Shown piece after piece: positions 1-6,747 of a stretch of 11,487 bases of DNA (the first letter of the stretch is position 1; the number at the start of each line of letters is the position of its first letter). The DNA is from Thalassospira sp. UBA1131 (GTDB taxonomy: Bacteria > Pseudomonadota > Alphaproteobacteria > Rhodospirillales > Thalassospiraceae): assembly GCF_002311515.1 (NCBI RefSeq), contig NZ_DCAO01000104.1, positions 108,516-120,002 on the forward strand. The letters run 5' to 3'. The notes beneath the pieces were generated by a model, which ran no database searches, was not told the origin of the DNA, and worked only from the letters and a program-made list of their open reading frames with translations. The position numbers were made by a program, and so were the translations under genes.

Positions 1-4
1 GCTG

Positions 5-3000
5 ATGCCAGAGGGGAAGGGGAACAATCGTTTGACGCTGCAACGCCATCACATTGTGCGTTCTCTGGTGGTTATCCTTGCCTATTTCGCAACGGGCTAT
101 GCCGGACTGCAACTTCCGTTCTTTGGCACAAGTGTCACCCTTGTCTGGCCGCCATCGGGCATCGCAATTGCCGCGATGGTGTTTTGGGGCTGGCGATATT
201 TCCCGGCAGTGTTCATCGGTGCCCTTCTGGTTAATCTGGCGACGTCGCCGTCGGTGCCTGCGGCCCTTATGATCGCGGCGGGCAATACCCTTGCCGCCGT
301 GTTGCCCGCCCTTTTGATCACGCGCCTTGCCGGGAATTATCCACTGGCGCAATTCCGCAGCATGCTGGTTTTCCTTGCGCTGGGCGCGGTATGCAGCCCT
401 GCCATCGCAGCCCTTTTGGGCAGCACCACACTCAGCATGGTTGTTATCGGCAGCTTTGATCAGTTCGGCGAAATCTGGCAGGGCTGGTTCCTGGGCGATC
501 TGGTTGGTGCGATTGTGGTCGGACCACTGACCTTGCGCCTGATGAACCGGCAGCCGGTATCGCGATCGCTCCAACACTATGGCGAGCTTGCCTTCATCGT
601 CATTGCGGCCGTCGTTCTGGCCTCCGCCGTTCAGACAACGCCGCTGATCTCAAAGCCCGAATATCTGTTTATCTTTGTCTCCGTACCGCTGGTGATCTGG
701 GGGGCGGTGCGCTACGGGCTGCTGGGCGCGGTTCTGATCAACGCCGTCATCGTTGCCGACATCATCGTCTTTGCCGCCCTTGGCAATAAAACCTTTGTCG
801 GCGTCGGACTGAATACAGGCCTTCGCAACCTTTATGGCTATGTCATTGCCATTTCGGTCGGCACCCTGTTTCTGGCTGCGGGCATGGAACGGATTGCCGC
901 GATCACAACGCGAACCCTTGACGGGCGGCAATCCGAAGATGTCCATCGGTTGCGCCGGACGCTGTCGATCATCATTGGCGTGATCGGGTTTGGCGTCTCG
1001 GGGCTGGCATCCTGGTACACCTATACCCAGCTTGTCGCCGCCGACCGATCATCGACCGACCAGTATCGTCTGGCGTTTGAAGCGTCGCTTCGCGAAGAAC
1101 TTGGCGGGGCCACCGATGCGTTGGTTGCGGTCAGAACGCTGTTTGATGTGCATGGCAGCATTTCGGCCAATACCTTTGATGCGATGATTGCCCCATGGGT
1201 CAACCGTCGGCCCGGTGTTGCCGCCCTTGAATGGGCGCCGCATGTTGAACGCCGGGCGCGCGGCCTGATTGAAGAAAATGCCGAGCTGCGCGGGGTGACC
1301 AATTTCGCCATCCGCGCCCTTGTCGATGGCGAACTGCAAACATCAAGTGAACAGGATACCTATTATCCGGTCTTCTTTGTCTTCCCGCGGTCGGGGAATG
1401 AAAAAGTCATCGGCTTTGACATGATGAGCGAACCTTCGCGCCGACGCGCGCTTGAAACCGCCCTTCAGACCGGCAATGTCACCCTGACCGAGCCGCTCGA
1501 ACTGGTTCAGGCGAATTCGGCGGTCGTGACCTCGCTTGCGTTTCTGGCGGTTGAAAATCGTCGGGACCGCACCGGACCACCACTTGGTGTCGCCATCGGG
1601 GTGTTGCGCCTGACCGACATGATCAGCCGGGCGGCACGGGTGGCGCGCATTCCGCTGAATTTTGAAATCCATCTTGCCGACCTGAAATCCGAGTCTGATA
1701 AAAAACTTATCTATTCCAATCGGTTAGCCAACTATGCGATAGAGCACATTCAAGAAGAACTGGAAAAACCGTTCAACCCGAATGTTTCGAACTTCACGTT
1801 TGGCTATCGCGACTGGACGATTGTCCTGCATCCGTCAAAGCCCGGCTTTGGCACGCTGCTTTATTGGCAGCCATGGGCGATCTTTGTGTTTGGCAGCACG
1901 GTCAGCATTCTGCTTTTGATCTATCTGCGATCACTGAACCGCACCGAAAAATACATCGTCAATCTGGTCGAGACCCGGACCCGCGAACTTGAAGACGCAC
2001 GCGCATCTGCCGAAAACGCCATGAACCGGGCCCAGCAGGCTGATCGGGCCAAATCGGAATTCATCGCCCATATGAGCCACGAATTCCGCTCCCCGATGAC
2101 ATCCATCTTGGGCTATGCCCAGCTTGCCAGTGACAGTCTGGACAAAGATGCCAATACCGAAACGCTGCGCAGTTACCTGTCGACCATTCGCGGGGCCGGT
2201 CGCCACGTTCTGTCGCTGATTGGTGATATTCTTGATATTTCCAAGATCGAGGCCGGCAAGCTTGTGCTGGAAGAAAACCCGTTTGACCTTCATCACATCT
2301 GCGAAGAAGTTGTTTCGATGATGCTGGTCCCGGCACGCGCGCAGGAAAGCACGCTTGAGCTTGATATGGATCCGAAACTGCCGCGCCATGTCACCGGCGA
2401 TCCTGTGCGGCTCAAACAGGTGCTGACCAACCTTGTTTCCAACGCCATCAAGTTTACCAAACAGGGCAAGGTTCTGATTCTGGTGCAAGCACTCGACATC
2501 ACCGAAGATGCTGTTTCATTCCGCATTTCGGTGCGCGATGAGGGGATCGGCATTGCGCAAAACAAACTTGAAGCCATCTTTGATGCCTTCACACAGGCCG
2601 ATACCACGACTACCCGACGTTATGGCGGCACCGGACTTGGCCTGACAATTTGTCAGCGCATGGTTCAGGCGATGGGCGGCCGGGTACAAGTCGAAAGTGA
2701 GGAAGGCAAGGGCAGCCGTTTCTGGTTTGACCTGACCCTGCCACGCAGCAGCGAAACCGACGTTGCCCAGCAGGAAGGACAAACCGCAAACCCGGACGAC
2801 GCCCTGTCTGAAAATGCCGAGACGGCTGATCCGGGCGCATGGAACCTGCTTTTGGTTGAGGACATCGAAATCAACCGCATCCTTGCCCAGAAATTGCTGG
2901 AAGCGCAGGGTCATACGATTACCACGGCTGCTGATGGTCAGATCGCGCTTGATATTCTTGCTGGCACAGATTTCGACGCGGTTCTGATGGATCTTCACAT

Positions 3001-3250
3001 GCCGGTTCTTGATGGTATCGAGGCCACCCGGCGTATCCGCGCCTTTGACGATCCGGTCAAGGCGACCATTCCGGTGCTTGCCCTGACCGCGGACATTTCG
3101 AACGACAATCTCGAGAACTTTCACGAGACCGGCTTTGACGCCTATTGCACCAAGCCGCTGGATATCGCGATGATTGACGCTGAGCTGGCCCGCCTTATTC
3201 ACCGCAAATTTGACGCCCGCCTGGCGCGAAATGACACGCCCGCAACCTGA
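5..3250 (+). CDS. MASE1-CHASE hybrid sensor histidine kinase with C-terminal receiver domain
   Basis: This is an inner-membrane hybrid histidine kinase of 1081 residues. Residues 18-300 are a multi-pass MASE1-type sensor, including the motif VTLVWPPSGIA. A further membrane helix lies at about 318-342, a periplasmic CHASE-like domain at about 355-590, and the last helix at about 622-643. A coiled-coil linker (about 650-690) leads to HisKA with the H-box SHEFRSPM, phospho-acceptor His692. The HATPase domain shows an N-box (Asn813), DEGIGI (845-850) and GGTGLGL (874-880). The receiver domain has the acidic pair Glu952-Asp953, phospho-acceptor Asp996 and Lys1050. All catalytic residues look intact. 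By family logic the kinase autophosphorylates and passes phosphate to its own receiver, then probably to an external Hpt protein, since none is fused here. The ligand is unknown. The first ATG sits four bases from the window edge and the frame is open upstream, so the start is provisional. Confidence 0.93.
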   Translation: MPEGKGNNRLTLQRHHIVRSLVVILAYFATGYAGLQLPFFGTSVTLVWPPSGIAIAAMVFWGWRYFPAVFIGALLVNLATSPSVPAALMIAAGNTLAAVLPALLITRLAGNYPLAQFRSMLVFLALGAVCSPAIAALLGSTTLSMVVIGSFDQFGEIWQGWFLGDLVGAIVVGPLTLRLMNRQPVSRSLQHYGELAFIVIAAVVLASAVQTTPLISKPEYLFIFVSVPLVIWGAVRYGLLGAVLINAVIVADIIVFAALGNKTFVGVGLNTGLRNLYGYVIAISVGTLFLAAGMERIAAITTRTLDGRQSEDVHRLRRTLSIIIGVIGFGVSGLASWYTYTQLVAADRSSTDQYRLAFEASLREELGGATDALVAVRTLFDVHGSISANTFDAMIAPWVNRRPGVAALEWAPHVERRARGLIEENAELRGVTNFAIRALVDGELQTSSEQDTYYPVFFVFPRSGNEKVIGFDMMSEPSRRRALETALQTGNVTLTEPLELVQANSAVVTSLAFLAVENRRDRTGPPLGVAIGVLRLTDMISRAARVARIPLNFEIHLADLKSESDKKLIYSNRLANYAIEHIQEELEKPFNPNVSNFTFGYRDWTIVLHPSKPGFGTLLYWQPWAIFVFGSTVSILLLIYLRSLNRTEKYIVNLVETRTRELEDARASAENAMNRAQQADRAKSEFIAHMSHEFRSPMTSILGYAQLASDSLDKDANTETLRSYLSTIRGAGRHVLSLIGDILDISKIEAGKLVLEENPFDLHHICEEVVSMMLVPARAQESTLELDMDPKLPRHVTGDPVRLKQVLTNLVSNAIKFTKQGKVLILVQALDITEDAVSFRISVRDEGIGIAQNKLEAIFDAFTQADTTTTRRYGGTGLGLTICQRMVQAMGGRVQVESEEGKGSRFWFDLTLPRSSETDVAQQEGQTANPDDALSENAETADPGAWNLLLVEDIEINRILAQKLLEAQGHTITTAADGQIALDILAGTDFDAVLMDLHMPVLDGIEATRRIRAFDDPVKATIPVLALTADISNDNLENFHETGFDAYCTKPLDIAMIDAELARLIHRKFDARLARNDTPAT

Positions 3251-3262
3251 TGCGCGGGCCGT

Positions 3263-4072
3263 CTAACGGGTGATACCGGTCATGGATTTAAGTTCTTCGG
3301 CGACATTGGGACCCGCAGTCAGGATCGGTGCGCCATTTTCAAGCGCATCGGGTGCAGCCAGATAATCATTGGCCCAACCACCGGCTTCCTGCATCAACAG
3401 GATCCCGGCCAGACAATCCCACGGATTGATGTGCGGCTCGTAATAGCCGATCATCCGCCCGGCTGCGGCATAGGCCATTGAAAGTGCGCCCGATCCGTTC
3501 CGCATAAAGATGCCCTTGCGATCCAACAAGTCCTTGATAAACGGCATAATTGCGTCACTTGTCGTACGATGTGACATGCCAAGCCCCATCACGCCGTCAC
3601 CGACGGTTTTGGCGTCACTGGCCTTGATCGGCTCGCCATTGGCAAGCGCACCCTGACCGCGACGGGCACTGAACAATTCCTTGCCGCACGGCTGATAGAT
3701 CAGGGCGATCTCGATCTTCCCCTTGACGACAAGGGCGATGGAAATGCACCAGCTTGGCATCTGATTGACAAAGCATGCCGTGCCATCAATCGGGTCAATC
3801 ACCCACAAGCAATCATTGTCGCCCTTCTCGATGCCCATTTCCTCGCCAAGGAAGCCGTCCTCGGGAAAGGTGTCGGCGATCTGATCACGAATGATCGCCT
3901 CGACATTCTTGTCGGCGATACTGACCATATCGAGCGGGTTTTCCTTGGCCTCGACCTCGAGATCGCCGGCACTGCCGTCGAAATACTCCATCGCCCGCTT
4001 TCCGGCGGTGCGGATGACGTCACGGGCATGTTCGAACCGCGCGTCGAGATCAAGTTTGACGTCATCACCCAT
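3263..4072 (-). CDS. Inositol monophosphatase family protein
   Basis: This is a 269-residue Mg2+-dependent sugar-phosphate phosphatase of the inositol monophosphatase/FBPase-like fold, near the usual family length. The metal-binding signatures are present: GEE at 76-78, DPIDGT at 93-98 (Asp93, Asp96) and NPWD at 216-219 (Asp219). The family hydrolyses inositol phosphates, histidinol phosphate, 3'-phosphoadenosine 5'-phosphate or related compounds. The residues after DPIDGT are ACF, where classical inositol monophosphatases usually have TNF, so the substrate should not be assumed. The protein is cytoplasmic with no signal peptide. The start is supported by AAAGGAAA ending about six bases before the ATG. 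The gene is convergent with the hybrid kinase (12-base gap) and divergent from the aminotransferase. No clear promoter of its own could be picked out. Confidence 0.92.
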   Translation of the reverse strand: MGDDVKLDLDARFEHARDVIRTAGKRAMEYFDGSAGDLEVEAKENPLDMVSIADKNVEAIIRDQIADTFPEDGFLGEEMGIEKGDNDCLWVIDPIDGTACFVNQMPSWCISIALVVKGKIEIALIYQPCGKELFSARRGQGALANGEPIKASDAKTVGDGVMGLGMSHRTTSDAIMPFIKDLLDRKGIFMRNGSGALSMAYAAAGRMIGYYEPHINPWDCLAGILLMQEAGGWANDYLAAPDALENGAPILTAGPNVAEELKSMTGITR

Positions 4073-4173
4073 CCTGTTTTCCTTTCAGAGCGGAAAGCGT
4101 CTCAAAATCAACTAGCTATAGAAAAACCTATCGCATAACTGCTTGCAAGGTTTCATGACATTTCAAAGGCACT

Positions 4174-4189
4174 AAAACAGTGATGTTTT
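4174..4189. repeat. Short inverted repeat upstream of the aminotransferase promoter
   Basis: AAAACA, four bases, then TGTTTT form a perfect 6-bp dyad that ends two bases before the predicted -35 box of the aminotransferase. The position would suit an activator or repressor site. A dyad this short and AT-rich can also arise by chance, so this is only a candidate. Confidence 0.25.
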
Positions 4190-4191
4190 CT

Positions 4192-4221
4192 TTGACCATT
4201 TGATTGCAAAAATCCTATGCT
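4192..4221 (+). promoter_or_regulatory. Sigma-70-like promoter of the class IV aminotransferase
   Basis: TTGACC (4192-4197) and TATGCT (4216-4221) are separated by 18 bases, matching the housekeeping consensus at five of six and four of six positions. Transcription would begin near 4228, giving a leader of about 30 bases before the ATG at 4259. The longest-frame ATG at 4217 lies inside this -10 box, which is a strong argument against that start. Confidence 0.6.
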
Positions 4222-4258
4222 AGGCAGCGCTAATGAACCGCCCCACAGGAGTACAAAA

Positions 4259-5134
4259 ATGGGTCACGCCGCCACCGATAGCACTGTCACAAACTGGACC
4301 TGGTATCAGGGCCAATGGCACGAAGGGAACCCCAACATCATGGGGCCGCAAACCCATGGCTTCTGGATGGCCTCGACCGTGTTTGATGGTGCACGCCGCA
4401 TGAATGGCAAAATGCCGGACCTTTATCCGCATTGTGCGCGTGTGATCCGCTCGGCCGAGCTGATGGGCCTGAAACCGACGATCACCACCGAGGAAATCGT
4501 CGCACTGGTCAAGGAAGGCGTTCAAAAGTTCGATCCCAAACTCGCCCTTTACATCAAACCGCTGGTGTTTGGTGGCGAAGGCTTTATCGCGCCCACGCCC
4601 GAAAGTGCGCAGTTCGTGCTGTGCATTTCTGTCAGTGAAATGCCAGAAGCCATCCAGACCGGCTTTAGCGCCCGCAAATCAAGCTTCCGCCGCCCGTCGC
4701 CGGAAAGCGCACCGACCGAGGCCAAGGCATCCTGCCTGTATCCCAATGTCGGACGCGCGGTGACCGAGGCCACCAGTTCGGGCTTTGACACCGGCGTGAT
4801 GCTTGATCCGATTGGCAATGTTGCCGAGTTTTCCTATGCCAACCTGTTCTTTGCCAAGGACGGTACGGTCTTTACCCCGGCGATCAATGGCACGTTCCTC
4901 AATGGCCTGACCCGTCAGCGCGTGATCAAGCTTCTGCGTGAAGACGGCGTTGATGTCGTGGAAAAGACCTGCAAATACGAAGAACTCGAAACCGCTGACG
5001 AAATCTTTGGCACCGGCAACTATTACAAGGTCGCCCCGTGCGTCAAACTTGATGACCGCAACCTGCAACCCGGCCCGATCACGCGACGTGCGCAGGACCT
5101 TTACACGGCCTTTGTTGCCGCCAGCGAAGACTGA
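4259..5134 (+). CDS. Class IV PLP-dependent aminotransferase, branched-chain aminotransferase type
   Basis: This is a 291-residue fold-type IV PLP enzyme, probably transferring an amino group between a branched-chain amino acid and 2-oxoglutarate in the cytoplasm. The cofactor lysine is most likely Lys156 in EAKASCLYPN. Glu190 (VAEFSYANLFF) matches the glutamate of the usual EGxxENLF motif, and FDGAR (42-46) matches the N-terminal conserved stretch. The phosphate-binding loop reads FGTGNYYKVAP (250-260) where classical IlvE has a TAAEVTP-like motif. The protein is therefore either a divergent subgroup or an enzyme with altered specificity. The start at 4259 has CAGGAG seven bases upstream; the longer frame from 4217 begins within the promoter. 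A strong terminator follows 26 bases after the stop, so the gene looks monocistronic. The ilvE symbol is withheld because the specificity motifs differ. Confidence 0.88.
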   Translation: MGHAATDSTVTNWTWYQGQWHEGNPNIMGPQTHGFWMASTVFDGARRMNGKMPDLYPHCARVIRSAELMGLKPTITTEEIVALVKEGVQKFDPKLALYIKPLVFGGEGFIAPTPESAQFVLCISVSEMPEAIQTGFSARKSSFRRPSPESAPTEAKASCLYPNVGRAVTEATSSGFDTGVMLDPIGNVAEFSYANLFFAKDGTVFTPAINGTFLNGLTRQRVIKLLREDGVDVVEKTCKYEELETADEIFGTGNYYKVAPCVKLDDRNLQPGPITRRAQDLYTAFVAASED

Positions 5135-5160
5135 TTGCATTTAGAACATGATCGACAGAC

Positions 5161-5190
5161 AAACGGCCCGGATATCCGGGCCGTTTTTTA
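5161..5190 (+). terminator. Rho-independent terminator of the aminotransferase gene
   Basis: A perfect 11-bp palindrome (5163-5184, arm ACGGCCCGGAT) is flanked by AAA on the left and a run of six T on the right. It lies 26 bases after the aminotransferase stop codon. On the opposite strand it also lies downstream of the lipoprotein gene but has only a short T run there, so it probably acts mainly for the plus strand. Confidence 0.85.
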
Positions 5191-5207
5191 TTCCGTCTGA
5201 ACGCTTT

Positions 5208-5249
5208 CTTACTGCGTCAAGGCCCTCGCTCTTACTGCGCCAAGGCTCT
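5208..5249. repeat. Imperfect tandem duplication at the 3' end of the lipoprotein gene
   Basis: CTTACTGCGTCAAGGCCCT (5208-5226) recurs as CTTACTGCGCCAAGGCTCT (5231-5249), with 17 of 19 bases identical and a 23-base period. The second copy encodes the C-terminal RALAQ and stop codon of the minus-strand lipoprotein. The first lies just beyond the stop, in a different frame. It looks like a partial duplication of the gene's tail. Confidence 0.75.
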
Positions 5250-5819
5250 GGGCGCGCTATTGCCCGCCACATACGGATATTGCGCAAAGATCGACGCCAC
5301 AGCCGCCCGCACCGTTTCATTCGGCGCTTCGCGAAGCGAACTGGTCACCCGCGAAACAGCTGTGCCTTCCCAGACCATCTGACGGGTCTGGCGGTCGACA
5401 AGATCGATGCTCAGCGTGCCTTCGGTATAGCTATCGACATAGCCCGGTTCGACATAGCCCGGCCAACCGACATACATGCCGCTGCGATAGCCATAATAGC
5501 CGCCCATATAGACCGGCGGAGAGGAGCGCGTCTTTTCCTCGGTCTTGAGATGGAAATTGATCAAAAGATCCGGATTATGGATATCAAGCTGATATCCGCG
5601 CGACACCATTGCGGTGTTGATCGCATCCTCGATCCGCTGACCCGACAGGGTCTGATATTGCGCCTCAGCATTCTTGCCGGCCCCTTCGACAAAGGCGAAT
5701 GTCTGATACTGTCCGAAATCGGCCGCCGGATCGGCATCGGTATAGATGCGCGGTCCCGTGGCACAGGCCGCCAGGACCGTTGCCATCATCATGACCAGCA
5801 CAAGTTTCATCTTCGTCAT
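5232..5819 (-). CDS. DUF4136-type outer-membrane lipoprotein
   Basis: This 195-residue protein has an N-terminal type II signal peptide with lipobox LAAC (16-19), so Cys19 should be lipidated. Residue +2 is alanine, which favours sorting to the outer membrane. The rest follows the DUF4136 pattern: an early DADPAADFGQYQTFAF segment (28-43), RIEDAINTAMVSRGY (62-76), PDLLINF (83-89), then GTLSIDLVDRQTRQMVWEG (134-152) and a closing AVASIFAQYP (173-182). A Gly/Tyr-rich loop occupies 104-131. The function of the family is unknown; an envelope role is likely. The start is set by AAAGGA eight bases upstream; an in-frame ATG at 5963 overlaps the TetR gene and would put the signal peptide internally. 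The gene follows the TetR gene on the same strand after 136 bases, in which I see no convincing promoter, so co-transcription is possible. Confidence 0.87.
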   Translation of the reverse strand: MTKMKLVLVMMMATVLAACATGPRIYTDADPAADFGQYQTFAFVEGAGKNAEAQYQTLSGQRIEDAINTAMVSRGYQLDIHNPDLLINFHLKTEEKTRSSPPVYMGGYYGYRSGMYVGWPGYVEPGYVDSYTEGTLSIDLVDRQTRQMVWEGTAVSRVTSSLREAPNETVRAAVASIFAQYPYVAGNSAPRALAQ

Positions 5820-5955
5820 TGCCCGTGTCCTTTGGTTTGAAATGTTTGCCGGACCAACTGCGACACGCATCGGGTGAATGCGCCAAACCCCTAATGCATC
5901 ATCAGAAAATGCGTAAATAATGGCAATCAACTTTTGAGGGAAAAACAGCCGGGGT

Positions 5956-6540
5956 TTAGCCAATCAGATCTTTGGCCAGTGCACGCAATTCATTGATCTC
6001 ATCATCAAGGATAGCCCGGTCCCCCATGCTATGGGCCAGAATAATCGCACCCTGCCAGCGCAGGATGATCTGACGCCCGGTCTTTGCGGCTGTTTTGCGA
6101 TCAAGCCCGCCTTCTTCAAGCTGACCGGCGACCCAGTTGATCAGGGCGTCAAACACCGCCTGCCCGGTTTTGCGCGACGGGGCAAAGTCGGCATCACCAG
6201 GCATATCAAGCATCAGTCTTGCCAACGGACAGCCGTGACTGACCCGGCGCGGGGTCATGGCATCAAGATAATCAAAGAACTTCGCCAACCGATCCGCCAC
6301 CGAACGCGAGGTCGAGATACTTTCAAGAAGCGGGACAAACTCGCCTTCCATGGTTTCCAGTGCCGCCAGGGCAAGGTCATGTTTCTTGGGAAAGCGGTAA
6401 AACACGCCACCGGCGGGTAACCCGGCCTCGGTCGCGACTGCCTGAATGGTGGCGGCGTGATAACCATCGCGCCAGATCACATTCATCGCCGCACGGGCAA
6501 GCTTTTGACGCTTTTGCTCGGAACTCAGCTTGGTGGCCAT
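5956..6540 (-). CDS. TetR/AcrR-family transcriptional regulator
   Basis: This is a 194-residue one-component regulator. The N-terminal DNA-binding domain carries a helix-turn-helix at about residues 31-50 (TIQAVATEAGLPAGGVFYRF), followed by PKKHDL, a typical TetR arrangement. The C-terminal ligand-binding domain contains SHGCPLARLMLDM (101-113), a motif common in regulators that respond to small hydrophobic or electrophilic compounds; Cys104 could be redox-relevant, but that is speculation. The start is supported by TGAGG about five bases upstream. A 26-bp near-palindrome lies 14 bases before the ATG, overlapping the likely promoter, so autorepression is probable. Candidate targets are itself, the downstream lipoprotein gene and the divergently oriented membrane-protein gene. 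The ligand cannot be told from sequence. Confidence 0.92.
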   Translation of the reverse strand: MATKLSSEQKRQKLARAAMNVIWRDGYHAATIQAVATEAGLPAGGVFYRFPKKHDLALAALETMEGEFVPLLESISTSRSVADRLAKFFDYLDAMTPRRVSHGCPLARLMLDMPGDADFAPSRKTGQAVFDALINWVAGQLEEGGLDRKTAAKTGRQIILRWQGAIILAHSMGDRAILDDEINELRALAKDLIG

Positions 6541-6553
6541 GGATACCTCAATA

Positions 6554-6579
6554 ATATAAGTCAGTTCACTAACTTATAT
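6554..6579. promoter_or_regulatory. Probable TetR-family operator (near-perfect palindrome)
   Basis: Arms ATATAAGT (6554-6561) and ACTTATAT (6572-6579) surround ten bases, CAGTTCACTA, which are themselves nearly symmetric (AGT and ACT). The core has the AGTnAGTnnACTnACT shape common to TetR-family operators. It lies 14-39 bases upstream of the TetR start codon, abutting TTGACA (6579-6584, minus strand), which could be the -35 box of the TetR promoter. Binding here would be expected to block that promoter. Confidence 0.75.
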
Positions 6580-6584
6580 GTCAA
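6579..6584 (-). promoter_or_regulatory. Consensus -35 box of the TetR gene promoter
   Basis: A perfect TTGACA on the minus strand lies about 40 bases before the TetR start codon. The matching -10 is less certain: CTTATA, TTATAT and TATATT fall at spacings of 18, 19 and 20 bases. All of them overlap the right-hand part of the operator as read on the minus strand. Confidence 0.5.
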
Positions 6585-6626
6585 ATATTATGTTCCTGTT
6601 AACTGCCCGGTTTAGGTGCCCTTTGG

Positions 6627-6650
6627 ATGCCTTAGTCCGCCGTTAGGCAT
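6627..6650. repeat. Inverted repeat in the leader of the membrane-protein gene
   Basis: ATGCCT (6627-6632) and AGGCAT (6645-6650) form a 6-bp dyad with one further pair inside. A second dyad, GGCGTGT (6678-6684) with ACACGCC (6703-6709), follows downstream. Both lie between the TetR operator and the membrane-protein start. Neither has a T run, so neither looks like a terminator. They could be leader-RNA hairpins or protein-binding sites. Confidence 0.35.
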
Positions 6651-6747
6651 ACCGAGAAATTTGAAAGCATTGCACAGGGCGTGTATCACTGATCCATCGG
6701 ACACACGCCAAAACGGCACAAGAGCAACAACACACTCCGGAGCCACC

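Noticed and set aside
2516..3202. 228-residue minus-strand open frame
   Set aside because: It is antisense to the ATPase and receiver domains of the hybrid kinase and is a coding-bias shadow.
3238..3259. GCCCGC/GCGGGC hairpin between the convergent hybrid kinase and phosphatase genes
   Set aside because: The 6-bp stem has a 10-base loop and no T run on either side, so it is not convincing as an intrinsic terminator.
5148..5840. 230-residue plus-strand open frame
   Set aside because: It lies antisense to the lipoprotein gene and across the terminator, is rich in Arg and His and shows no family motif; the opposite strand has a lipobox and DUF4136 pattern.
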